A DNA stretch of 13,404 nt, from contig JBOHBN010000189.1 in the NCBI GenBank assembly GCA_050698355.1, forward strand, positions 1 to 13,404, given 5' to 3'. This DNA comes from JBOHBN01 sp050698355 (lineage in GTDB: Bacteria; Actinomycetota; Actinomycetes; Streptosporangiales; WHST01). Below, piece by piece: positions 7,550-13,354 of the stretch (position 1 is the first letter of the stretch; the number at the start of each line of letters is the position of its first letter). The notes under the pieces were generated by a model. It saw only the letters and a list, made by a program, of their open reading frames with translations, made no database searches and had not been told where the DNA came from. Position numbers and translations under genes: made by a program.

Positions 7550-7566
7550 GCCCCATGTTGACTCGC

Positions 7567-8655
7567 TCAGCCCGGGTGCACACCGGGCGAAACGGTCAGT
7601 TGTTCAGGGCTGGGCGAGTGAACAGCGGGAGATCTCCCGTCGGCTGAGGCGAGCCAGGCATCGATGCCGGTGAGCAGCCGCTCGCGTACGTCGTCCGGAG
7701 CGTACGACGCGTGCACCGAGTGACGGGCCAGCTCCGCGAGCTCGGCGTCGTTCAACCCGTGCACGCTGCGGGCCAGCTCGTACTGCGCGGCGAGCCGGTG
7801 GCCGAAGAGCAGCGGGTCGTCCGCGCCGAGCGCGACGGTGACGCCGGCGTCGAGGAGCCATCGCAGCGGCACCTGGGCCGGTGTGCTGTACACGCCGAGC
7901 GACACGTTCGACCACGGGCAGACCTCCAGCGGCACCCGCTCCCGTACGAGGCGCTCGAGCACAGAGCCGTCCTCCACGGAGCGCACGCCGTGCCCGACCC
8001 GGCCGGCGTGGAGCTCGTCCAGGCAGGTGCGCACGCTGGCGGGACCGAGCAGCTCGCCGCCGTGCGGCACGCCGGGCAGCCCGGCACGCCTGGCGATCCG
8101 GAACGCCCGGGCGAACTCCTCGGTGTGGCCGCGCCGCTCATCGTTGGAGAGGCCGAAGCCGAACACGCCGCGGCCCGCGTACTGCCCGGCCAGCCGGGCG
8201 AGCGTGCGCGCGTCCATCGGGTGGCGTACGCGGTTCGCCGCGATGACGAGACCGATGCCGACGCCCGTTCGCCTGGCTGCGTCCGCGGCCGCGTCGAGCA
8301 CCAGCTCGGTGAACGCGGTCAGCCCGTCGAACATGCCCGCGTAGCCGGAGGGATCGACCTGGATCTCCAGCCAGCCGGAGCCGTCGGCCCGCTCGTCCTC
8401 GGCTGCTTCCCGCAGCAGCCGCCGGACGTCGGCCTGCGTACGCAGGACCGATCGGGCGGTGTCGTACAGCCGCTGGAAGCGGAACCAGCCGCGCTCGTCG
8501 GCGGCCGACAGGTGCGGCGGCCACTGGTCGCGCAGCGCGTCCGGTAGCCGCACGCCGTGCTGGTCGGCCAGCTCGACGAGCGTGCCGTGGCGCATCGCCC
8601 CGGTGAAGTGCAGGTGCCGGTGCGCCTTGGGCAGCAGGGTCAGCGGCCGCGGCAC
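7567..8655 (-). CDS. Adenosine deaminase-family amidohydrolase
   Basis: The GTG at 8655 gives 362 residues. Zinc and catalytic residues of the adenosine deaminase family are all present: HLH (H14, H16), HGGE (H198, E201), GHG (H222), the VCPWSNVSLG loop, and ADDPLLFG (D279, D280). The enzyme should be a cytosolic zinc deaminase of a purine nucleoside or similar compound. One point is unusual: after HLH the sequence reads FTGAM, where classical enzymes have L-D/E-G, so the acidic residue that contacts the ribose 5'-hydroxyl is replaced by T18. Substrate may therefore differ; some relatives deaminate 6-aminodeoxyfutalosine in menaquinone synthesis. It begins 7 bp after the aspartate aminotransferase stop, so the two are probably co-transcribed, and the pair is conserved beside secE-nusG in actinobacteria. 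Confidence 0.85.
   Translation of the reverse strand: MPRPLTLLPKAHRHLHFTGAMRHGTLVELADQHGVRLPDALRDQWPPHLSAADERGWFRFQRLYDTARSVLRTQADVRRLLREAAEDERADGSGWLEIQVDPSGYAGMFDGLTAFTELVLDAAADAARRTGVGIGLVIAANRVRHPMDARTLARLAGQYAGRGVFGFGLSNDERRGHTEEFARAFRIARRAGLPGVPHGGELLGPASVRTCLDELHAGRVGHGVRSVEDGSVLERLVRERVPLEVCPWSNVSLGVYSTPAQVPLRWLLDAGVTVALGADDPLLFGHRLAAQYELARSVHGLNDAELAELARHSVHASYAPDDVRERLLTGIDAWLASADGRSPAVHSPSPEQLTVSPGVHPG
7570..7588. other. Stem-loop at the convergent gene ends
   Basis: GCCCGG (7570-7575) and CCGGGC (7583-7588) pair around a 7-nt loop. The structure overlaps the last codons of the minus-strand deaminase gene and lies 20 nt beyond the stop of the plus-strand dehydrogenase. Without a T-tract it is not a classical terminator, but it is the only obvious candidate for ending either transcript in this 17-bp convergent gap. 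Confidence 0.3.
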
Positions 8656-8662
8656 GTCAGCG

Positions 8663-9895
8663 TCACTCGGCCTCGGAGAACAGCCTCTGCAGGCGGGATA
8701 CGCCCTCGACGAGGTCGTCGTCGCCGAGCGCGTACGACAGCCGCAGGTAGCCCGGCGTGCCGAACGCCTCGCCCGGCACGACGGCGACGTTCGCCTCCTC
8801 CAGCGCCAGCTCGGCGAGCTCGACCGTCGTCTGCGGGACGCGCCCGCGGATCGGCCGGCCGATTAGGTCCTGCACGGCCGGGTACACGTAGAACGCGCCC
8901 TCCGGTGTCGGGCAGCTGACCCCGGGTATCTCGTTCAGCATCGAGGTGATCGTGCCGCGGCGCCGGTCGAACGCCGCCCGCATCGCCGCGACCGCGTCGA
9001 GGTCACCGGAGACCGCCGCGAGCGCCGCCCGCTGGGAGACATTGGCGACGTTGCTGGACATGTGCGAGTGCAGCTTGGCGGCCGCGGCGACCACGTCGGG
9101 CGGGCCGATCAGCCAGCCGACCCGCCATCCGGTCATCGCGTACGTCTTCGCGACGCCGTTCAGCACCACGCAGTTGTCGGCGATCTCCGGGACGCGTACC
9201 GGCATGGAGGTGAACTGCGCATCGCCGTACACGAGGTGCTCGTAGATCTCGTCGGTCACGACCCACAGGTCGTGCTCCACGGCCCAACGGCCGATCGCCC
9301 CGACCTCGTCCGCCGTCTGCAGGGCACCCGTCGGGTTGGACGGCGAGCAGAACAGCAGCACCTTCGTACGGTCGGTGCGAGCACGCTCGAGTTGTTCGAC
9401 GCCGACGTGGTACCCGGTCGACTCGTCGACGACCACCGGCACCGGCACGCCGCCCGCCAGCTTGATCGCCTCGGGGTACGTCGTCCAGTACGGCGTGGGC
9501 AGCAGCACCTCGTCGCCCGGGTCGAGCAGCGCCGCGAACGTCTCGTAGACCGCCTGCTTGCCGCCGGTCGTGACCAGGACCTGCCCCGGCTCGATCTCGT
9601 ACCCGGAGTCGCGGGCGGTCTTGGCCGCGATCGCCGCGCGCAGCTCCGGCAGTCCGGTGGCAGGCGTGTACTTGTGGTTGCGCGGGTCGCGGCAGGCGGC
9701 GACCGCCGCTTCGACGATGTGCTCGGGGGTCGGGAAGTCGGGCTCCCCGGCCCCGAAGCCGATGACCGGCCTGCCCTCGGCCTTGAGCGCCTTCGCCTTG
9801 CTGTCCACGGCGAGGGTGGCCGACTCGGTGATTCCCGCGAGGCGGGCGGAGACCCGGTGGCCGGTGTCCTGACTGGTCATTGTGGAGGAGGCCAT
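8663..9895 (-). CDS. aspC: Aspartate aminotransferase (class I/II, PLP-dependent)
   Basis: From the ATG at 9895 this is 410 residues. It carries the subgroup I-gamma aspartate aminotransferase marks: GAGEPDFPTP at 48-57, YTPATGLPELR at 76-86, SPSNPTG with N187, TDEIYEHLVYG with D215, the PLP lysine K250 in VAKTYAMTGWRVGW, R258, and the substrate-carboxylate arginine R385 in YLRLSYALGD. It transfers the amino group between aspartate and 2-oxoglutarate in the cytosol. A second ATG at 9880 gives 405 residues; neither has a recognisable ribosome site, so a leaderless or weakly initiated mRNA is possible. The gene precedes the deaminase gene and is divergent from tRNA-Trp. An insertion-like palindrome lies 17 bp upstream of its start and may supply or disrupt its promoter. 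Confidence 0.94.
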   Translation of the reverse strand: MASSTMTSQDTGHRVSARLAGITESATLAVDSKAKALKAEGRPVIGFGAGEPDFPTPEHIVEAAVAACRDPRNHKYTPATGLPELRAAIAAKTARDSGYEIEPGQVLVTTGGKQAVYETFAALLDPGDEVLLPTPYWTTYPEAIKLAGGVPVPVVVDESTGYHVGVEQLERARTDRTKVLLFCSPSNPTGALQTADEVGAIGRWAVEHDLWVVTDEIYEHLVYGDAQFTSMPVRVPEIADNCVVLNGVAKTYAMTGWRVGWLIGPPDVVAAAAKLHSHMSSNVANVSQRAALAAVSGDLDAVAAMRAAFDRRRGTITSMLNEIPGVSCPTPEGAFYVYPAVQDLIGRPIRGRVPQTTVELAELALEEANVAVVPGEAFGTPGYLRLSYALGDDDLVEGVSRLQRLFSEAE

Positions 9896-9903
9896 GGGTC
9901 TAT

Positions 9904-10061
9904 GGTGACACCAGATGGTTGATCCCTTGGTCGGTGGTCGTGAAACGTGAATGATCGCTTGCGGGGGCGACGGTGCCAGCGCCAAGTGGCGGCGATTACG
10001 ACGAGCGCCCACGAGTAACCATCACCGACCCAGCTACAAGGAATCAACCATCTGCGGTGAC
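9904..10061. repeat. MITE-like imperfect palindrome with flanking direct repeats
   Basis: CAGATGGTTGATCCCTTG (9912-9929) returns in inverted form at 10037-10054 with one mismatch over 18 nt. The match resumes as GTCGGTGGT/GTCGGTGAT after a 6-nt offset. A central hairpin CGCCA-AG-TGGCG (9980-9991) lies near the symmetry axis. GGTGAC occurs directly outside both ends (9904-9909 and 10056-10061), as a target-site duplication would. There is no transposase gene, so at most this is a non-autonomous element. It fills about half of the 309-nt gene-free gap between aspC and tRNA-Trp; the rest holds the tRNA promoter and GC-rich DNA in which I see nothing else. Alternatives are a cis-regulatory palindrome or chance for the direct repeats. 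Confidence 0.5.
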
Positions 10062-10111
10062 TCTCGGTGCCGGCCGGTCCACCGGCTGAGACGCGGCGCG
10101 CGGGCGGCCGG

Positions 10112-10142
10112 TTCGACGCGGCGCCCGCTGGCCACGTACACT
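10112..10142 (+). promoter_or_regulatory. Possible promoter of tRNA-Trp (and secE-nusG)
   Basis: TACACT (10137-10142) fits the actinobacterial -10 pattern. TTCGAC (10112-10117) could be its -35 but the spacer of 19 nt is long. Transcription would begin near 10149, about 55 nt before the mature tRNA. A weaker TAGGCT (10146-10151) lies just downstream without a matching -35. Confidence 0.4.
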
Positions 10143-10204
10143 GCATAGGCTGGCGGTTCAGGCTGGTCGGCGGCGCGTACCCCGAGCCGGTCATGAACGG
10201 CCGA

Positions 10205-10277
10205 AGGGCAGTAGCTCAATTGGTAGAGTCCCGGTCTCCAAAACCGGCGGTTGGGGGTTCGAGTCCCTCCTGCCCTG
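10205..10277 (+). tRNA. tRNA-Trp (anticodon CCA)
   Basis: The 73-nt sequence folds fully. The acceptor stem AGGGCAG/CTGCCCT has 7 perfect pairs with discriminator G10277. The D arm is GCTC-AATTGGTA-GAGT. The anticodon stem CCGGT/ACCGG closes the loop CTCCAAA with anticodon CCA at 10238-10240. A 5-nt variable loop is followed by the T arm GGGGG-TTCGAGT-CCCTC. The 3' CCA is not encoded. A tRNA-Trp upstream of secE is the usual actinobacterial arrangement. Confidence 0.97.
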
Positions 10278-10284
10278 CAGCCTG

Positions 10285-10315
10285 GGAGCCACCGGCTCCT
10301 GTAGGTCGTACCGAC
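10285..10315 (+). other. Two small hairpins between tRNA-Trp and secE
   Basis: GGAGCC-ACC-GGCTCC (10285-10299) is a perfect 6-bp stem, and GTCG-TAC-CGAC (10305-10315) follows at once. They begin 7 nt after the tRNA and lack a T-tract. They may aid tRNA 3' processing or partly terminate transcription before secE; function is inferred only from position. Confidence 0.35.
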
Positions 10316-10356
10316 GCCGGTATGCGGTGTCGGGAAGGTGAGGCAGTGAGGACCAA

Positions 10357-10632
10357 GTGACCGAGACGAAGGGCTCGACCAAGACCGGCGGGAACTCGGC
10401 CGCGGAGCGATCGGCCGAGTGGGCGCCGCCGGGCGTCGTGCGCAGCTTCCTGCGCGCCCCCGGGGTCTTCTACCGGCAGTCGGTCGCTGAGCTGCGCAAG
10501 GTCAACTGGCCCACCCGCAAGGAGGTCACCACCTACACCTCGGTGGTCCTCGTGTTCGTGCTGGTGATGATCGGCATCGTGACCGGCCTGGATCTCCTGT
10601 TCGGAAAGGGAGTGCTCGCGATCTTCGGTTGA
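10357..10632 (+). CDS. secE: Preprotein translocase subunit SecE
   Basis: The GTG start gives 91 residues. A hydrophilic N-terminal half leads to the SecE signature ELRKVNWPTRKEV at 45-57, an amphipathic helix lying on the cytoplasmic membrane face, followed by a single transmembrane span at about 61-82. This is the short one-span form of most bacteria. SecE clamps SecY in the SecYEG channel and is essential for protein export. GAGGA lies just upstream of the start. It sits 79 bp after tRNA-Trp and 72 bp before nusG, the conserved arrangement. Confidence 0.96.
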   Translation: MTETKGSTKTGGNSAAERSAEWAPPGVVRSFLRAPGVFYRQSVAELRKVNWPTRKEVTTYTSVVLVFVLVMIGIVTGLDLLFGKGVLAIFG

Positions 10633-10704
10633 GCACGCGATCCACCGTCCAGGCGCCATGCCGTACCCCCACCACGCTGACCCGAGAGGGAGAACCAAGC
10701 CATC

Positions 10705-11667
10705 GTGACCGAAACTCCGCCAAACGGCACGCCGGGGCAGGTTGACGAGTCCGGCGGTTTGGATGCGACCGAGCCCGGTGCCGCCGAGGAGCCCGGCCGC
10801 ACAGAGCCGGACGCCGCTCGTCCCGACATGCTGCCCGAGGAAGGGCGCACCGAGGCCGAGGAACTGCCGAGCGAGCAGATGTACGGATCGGGTGAGACCG
10901 CGGCCGACGCGCAGGACGAGCCGGAGACCCGCGCGGGCAGCGACCTGGTCGATACGGTCGAGGGCCTCTTCCAGGCCCAGCATCAGGAGCCGGAGCCGTA
11001 CCAGGCGGAGCCCGCGGCGGCAGCCGAGCCCGAGGCGGCCGCCGACGCGGCCGACGAGCAGTCACCGGCCGAAGTCGAGGAGGAAGAGGAGCCCGATCCG
11101 CTCGCCGAGCTGCGCGACCGGCTGCGCGGGTCCATCGGTCACTGGTACGTGGTGCACTCGTACGCCGGTTACGAGAACCGGGTGAAGACCAACATCGAGA
11201 GCCGGATGAGCTCCCTCAACATGGAGGAGTTCATCTACGAGGTGGCCGTTCCCACCCAGGAGGTCACCGAGGTCAAGAGCGGCAAGCGGCAGCAGGTCAC
11301 CGAGAAGATGCTGCCCGGCTATGTCCTCGTCCGGATGGACCTCAGCGACGAGTCGTGGTCGGTGATCCGGCACACGCCCGGTGTCACCGGCTTCGTCGGG
11401 ATCGGCAACGCGCCCGCGCCGCTCTCCACCGACGAGGTCGTCGCGCTGCTCGCGCCCGCGATCGAGAAGAAGCCGAAGCGGGAGGCGCCGAAGACCGTCG
11501 AGTTCGAGGTCGGCGAGTCGGTCACCGTGATGGAGGGACCGTTCGCCACCCTGCCCGCGAGCATCAGCGAGATCAACACGGACTCGCAGAAACTGAAGGT
11601 GCTGGTGTCGATCTTCGGCCGGGAAACTCCGGTCGAGCTCTCCTTCGACCAGGTACAGAAAATCTAG
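10705..11667 (+). CDS. nusG: Transcription termination/antitermination factor NusG
   Basis: The GTG start gives 320 residues, far longer than the roughly 180 of E. coli NusG. The extra part is an acidic, probably disordered N-terminal extension (1-145) rich in Glu, Ala and Pro, with a run of glutamates at 125-129; such extensions are common in actinobacterial NusG. The NGN domain begins at GHWYVVHSYAGYENRV (145-160) and includes EKMLPGYVLVRM (200-211) and HTPGVTGFVG (223-232). The KOW domain spans 266-320 with FEVGESVTVMEGPF and the C-terminal VELSFDQVQKI. It binds RNA polymerase and links it to Rho or ribosomes. The purine-rich AGGGAG site is 12 nt from the GTG, longer than usual, so the exact start is a little less certain than the gene. 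Confidence 0.96.
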   Translation: MTETPPNGTPGQVDESGGLDATEPGAAEEPGRTEPDAARPDMLPEEGRTEAEELPSEQMYGSGETAADAQDEPETRAGSDLVDTVEGLFQAQHQEPEPYQAEPAAAAEPEAAADAADEQSPAEVEEEEEPDPLAELRDRLRGSIGHWYVVHSYAGYENRVKTNIESRMSSLNMEEFIYEVAVPTQEVTEVKSGKRQQVTEKMLPGYVLVRMDLSDESWSVIRHTPGVTGFVGIGNAPAPLSTDEVVALLAPAIEKKPKREAPKTVEFEVGESVTVMEGPFATLPASISEINTDSQKLKVLVSIFGRETPVELSFDQVQKI

Positions 11668-11689
11668 AAAGAAGCGAACAGGACCACAC

Positions 11690-12121
11690 ATGCCTCCGAA
11701 GAAGAAGCTCGCGGCGATCGTCAAGCTGCAGATCCAGGCCGGAGCGGCGACCCCGGCGCCCCCGGTCGGTCCCGCGCTCGGCCAGCACGGCGTCAACATC
11801 ATGGAGTTCTGCAAGGCGTACAACGCCGCCACCGAGCAGCAGCGCGGCAACGTCGTGCCGGTGGAGATCTCGGTGTACGAGGACCGCTCGTTCACCTTCG
11901 TCACCAAGACGCCGCCGGCCGCAGATCTGTTGAAGAAGGCCGCGGGGCTCGACAAGGGCAGCGGCGAGCCGCGCAGGACGATGGTCGGCACGGTCAGCGG
12001 CGCTCAGGTCAAGGAGATCGCGCAGACCAAGCTCGCCGACCTGAACGCGAACGACATCGACGGTGCCGCCAAGATCGTGGCCGGCACGGCCCGGTCGATG
12101 GGTCTCACCGTCACCGATTAG
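11690..12121 (+). CDS. rplK: 50S ribosomal protein L11
   Basis: This 143-residue protein is a full-length L11. The N-terminal domain has the proline-rich switch GAATPAPPVGPALGQHGVNI (18-37) and MEFCKAYNAAT, the part of the ribosome where thiostrepton-class antibiotics bind. The C-terminal rRNA-binding domain ends with the signature segment DLNANDIDGAAKIVAGTARSMG (117-138). It forms part of the GTPase-associated centre and is needed for stringent-response signalling. The start has AGGA with 6-nt spacing. It follows nusG by 22 bp. A 163-bp palindrome-containing gap separates it from rplA, unusually wide for this gene pair. Confidence 0.98.
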   Translation: MPPKKKLAAIVKLQIQAGAATPAPPVGPALGQHGVNIMEFCKAYNAATEQQRGNVVPVEISVYEDRSFTFVTKTPPAADLLKKAAGLDKGSGEPRRTMVGTVSGAQVKEIAQTKLADLNANDIDGAAKIVAGTARSMGLTVTD

Positions 12122-12150
12122 TCAGCTATCCGCAGTCGTGGGAGGCCTTA

Positions 12151-12239
12151 CTAAGGAGACCATTACTAGCTGGACAGTCGAGACAGCATTGCTGTACGTC
12201 CGTTTGCCTCGACTATCGGATAGTTAATGATCTCCTTAG
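12151..12239. repeat. AT-richer 89-bp imperfect palindrome between rplK and rplA
   Basis: CTAAGGAGACCATTA (12151-12165) pairs with TAATGATCTCCTTAG (12225-12239) with one mismatch in 15. The dyad continues as CTA/TAG and, after a small internal loop, GGACAGTCGAG-type pairing of 12173-12182 with 12208-12217 (one mismatch). A terminal hairpin ACAGC-ATT-GCTGT sits at 12183-12195. The stretch is clearly AT-richer than the genes around it. TA dinucleotides lie symmetrically at both ends, as seen for TA-targeting elements. It encodes no protein. It may be a small non-autonomous element, or an RNA structure acting on the rplK-rplA transcript. The rplA ribosome site lies outside it. Confidence 0.6.
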
Positions 12240-12284
12240 CAGCGCGGCCGCACCACAATCCCGGACAGAGGAGTTTCAGGGGAA

Positions 12285-12992
12285 ATGACGCGCTCGAAGG
12301 AATACCGCAGCAGTGCCAGCAACATCGACTTCGACCAGACGTACGCGCCGGCCGACGCCATCAAGCTCGTGAAGCAGGGCGCGCGGAGCGCGTTCGACGA
12401 GACCGTCGAGGTGGCCGTCCGGCTCGGCGTCGACCCGCGCAAGGCCGACCAGATGGTGCGCGGCACCGTCAACCTGCCGCACGGCACCGGCAAGACCGCC
12501 CGCGTGCTCGCCCTCGCCGGTGGGCAGAAGGCCGACGAGGCGACCGAGGCGGGGGCCGACTACGTCGGTTCGGACGACCTCATCGCGCGGATCCAGGACG
12601 GCTGGCTGGACTTCGATGCCGTGGTCGCGACGCCGGACATGATGGGCAAGGTCGGTCGCCTCGGCCGGGTGCTCGGTCCGCGCGGCCTGATGCCGAACCC
12701 GAAGACCGGCACGGTGACCATGGACATCGCCAAGGCGATCGGCGACATCAAGGGCGGCAAGATCGAGTTCCGCGTCGACCGGCACGGCAACCTGCACTTC
12801 ATCGTCGGCAAGGCGTCGTTCGGCGAGGAGCAGCTCGTCGACAACTACACCGCGGCGATGGACGAGGTCGTCAGGCTGAAGCCGTCGACGTCCAAGGGCC
12901 GCTACATCAAGAAGATCACCGTCTCCTCCACGATGGGCCCCGGCGTACCGGTCGACCCGAGCCGCGCCCGCGCGGCCGTCGCCGCCATCTAG
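12285..12992 (+). CDS. rplA: 50S ribosomal protein L1
   Basis: This is a full-length L1 of 235 residues. The N-terminal half includes RLGVDPRKADQMVRGTVNLP (46-65) and HGTGKTARV. The L1 signature ATPDMMGKVGRLGRVLGPRG occupies 115-134 and is followed by LMPNPKTGTVT. The C-terminal part has GGKIEFRVDRHGNLHFIVGK and KGRYIKK. L1 binds 23S rRNA in the mobile stalk near the E site and in many bacteria represses its own mRNA. The ATG is preceded by GAGGAG (12268-12273) and by a closer AGGGGAA. It shares the rplK transcript unless the palindrome between them interrupts it. Confidence 0.98.
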   Translation: MTRSKEYRSSASNIDFDQTYAPADAIKLVKQGARSAFDETVEVAVRLGVDPRKADQMVRGTVNLPHGTGKTARVLALAGGQKADEATEAGADYVGSDDLIARIQDGWLDFDAVVATPDMMGKVGRLGRVLGPRGLMPNPKTGTVTMDIAKAIGDIKGGKIEFRVDRHGNLHFIVGKASFGEEQLVDNYTAAMDEVVRLKPSTSKGRYIKKITVSSTMGPGVPVDPSRARAAVAAI

Positions 12993-13013
12993 TTCCTAGG
13001 GCGTGTCTGCCCC

Positions 13014-13030
13014 CTCGGCGGGACCCGCGG
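13014..13030. repeat. 17-bp direct repeat, copy 1
   Basis: CTCGGCGGGACCCGCGG occurs here and again identically at 13282-13298, 268 bp away. Each copy contains the small palindrome GCGGG-A-CCCGC. It lies between the end of rplA and the first strong leader hairpin. Confidence 0.7.
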
Positions 13031-13140
13031 GGAAGATGATCACGGTATGTCACTGGTCCGCAAATAGGTGCTGTTGAGGCCGGTGTGGCTGGTACCGCCG
13101 ATACTCGCGCCAGCAGCCCCCGCTCGGCCGAGGCCCCTAC

Positions 13141-13208
13141 CAAGATCCGTTTCTTCCGGCCGCGACGCGCAGGTTTCTGCGCGTTGCGGCCACACCGAAC
13201 AGATCTTG
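13141..13208 (+). ncRNA. Candidate structured rplJ (L10) leader element
   Basis: CAAGATC (13141-13147) pairs with GATCTTG (13202-13208). Inside, after an internal loop of about 10 nt on each side, a 15-bp stem forms between 13158-13172 and 13177-13191: GGCCGC/GCGGCC, one G-T wobble, ACGCGCAG/CTGCGCGT, closed by a GTTT tetraloop. The wobble and the conserved-looking internal loop suggest an RNA rather than a DNA site. Placement after rplA and ahead of the expected rplJ fits the L10-leader class, whose structures bind L10 or the L10-L12 complex. I cannot match it to the Rfam consensus by eye. Confidence 0.5.
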
Positions 13209-13281
13209 ACCTGGCGAGCCATCACGGTAAGCACTCGTGGCTGGCGGGTGGGCGGAGCATCGTCGGTCCGTGTGGACGCAG

Positions 13282-13298
13282 CTCGGCGGGACCCGCGG
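13282..13298. repeat. 17-bp direct repeat, copy 2
   Basis: This is the second identical copy of CTCGGCGGGACCCGCGG. Its last three bases form the start of the left arm of the stem-loop at 13296-13354, so its own mini-hairpin could compete with that stem. Confidence 0.7.
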
Positions 13299-13354
13299 TC
13301 GGTTGCCGCGCGGTAGCTGACCGGGCTCACGGGAAGGCGCGCGGAAACCGACCG
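13296..13354 (+). promoter_or_regulatory. Long stem-loop, possible attenuator in the rplJ leader
   Basis: CGGTCGGTT (13296-13304) pairs perfectly with AACCGACCG (13346-13354). After one G/A mismatch, CCGCGCG (13306-13312) pairs with CGCGCGG (13338-13344). That gives 16 pairs around a 25-nt loop. There is no T-tract behind it, so it is not a textbook intrinsic terminator, though actinobacterial terminators often lack one. It may act with the upstream hairpin to control rplJL expression. Confidence 0.5.

Noticed and set aside
10205..10277. tRNA-Trp as an integration (att) site
   Set aside because: No second copy of the tRNA 3' end and no integrase gene are present in the window.
10067..10360. 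Open frame running through tRNA-Trp
   Set aside because: It covers the whole tRNA and its promoter and has no recognisable protein features.
12996..13011. CTAGGGCGTGTCTGCC after rplA, resembling ends of some actinobacterial insertion sequences
   Set aside because: No inverted partner copy or transposase sequence is visible in the window, so the resemblance is not enough to call an element.
13040..13330. Overlapping short open frames on both strands after rplA
   Set aside because: No family motif and no good ribosome site, and they coincide with strong palindromic RNA structures that explain the sequence better.
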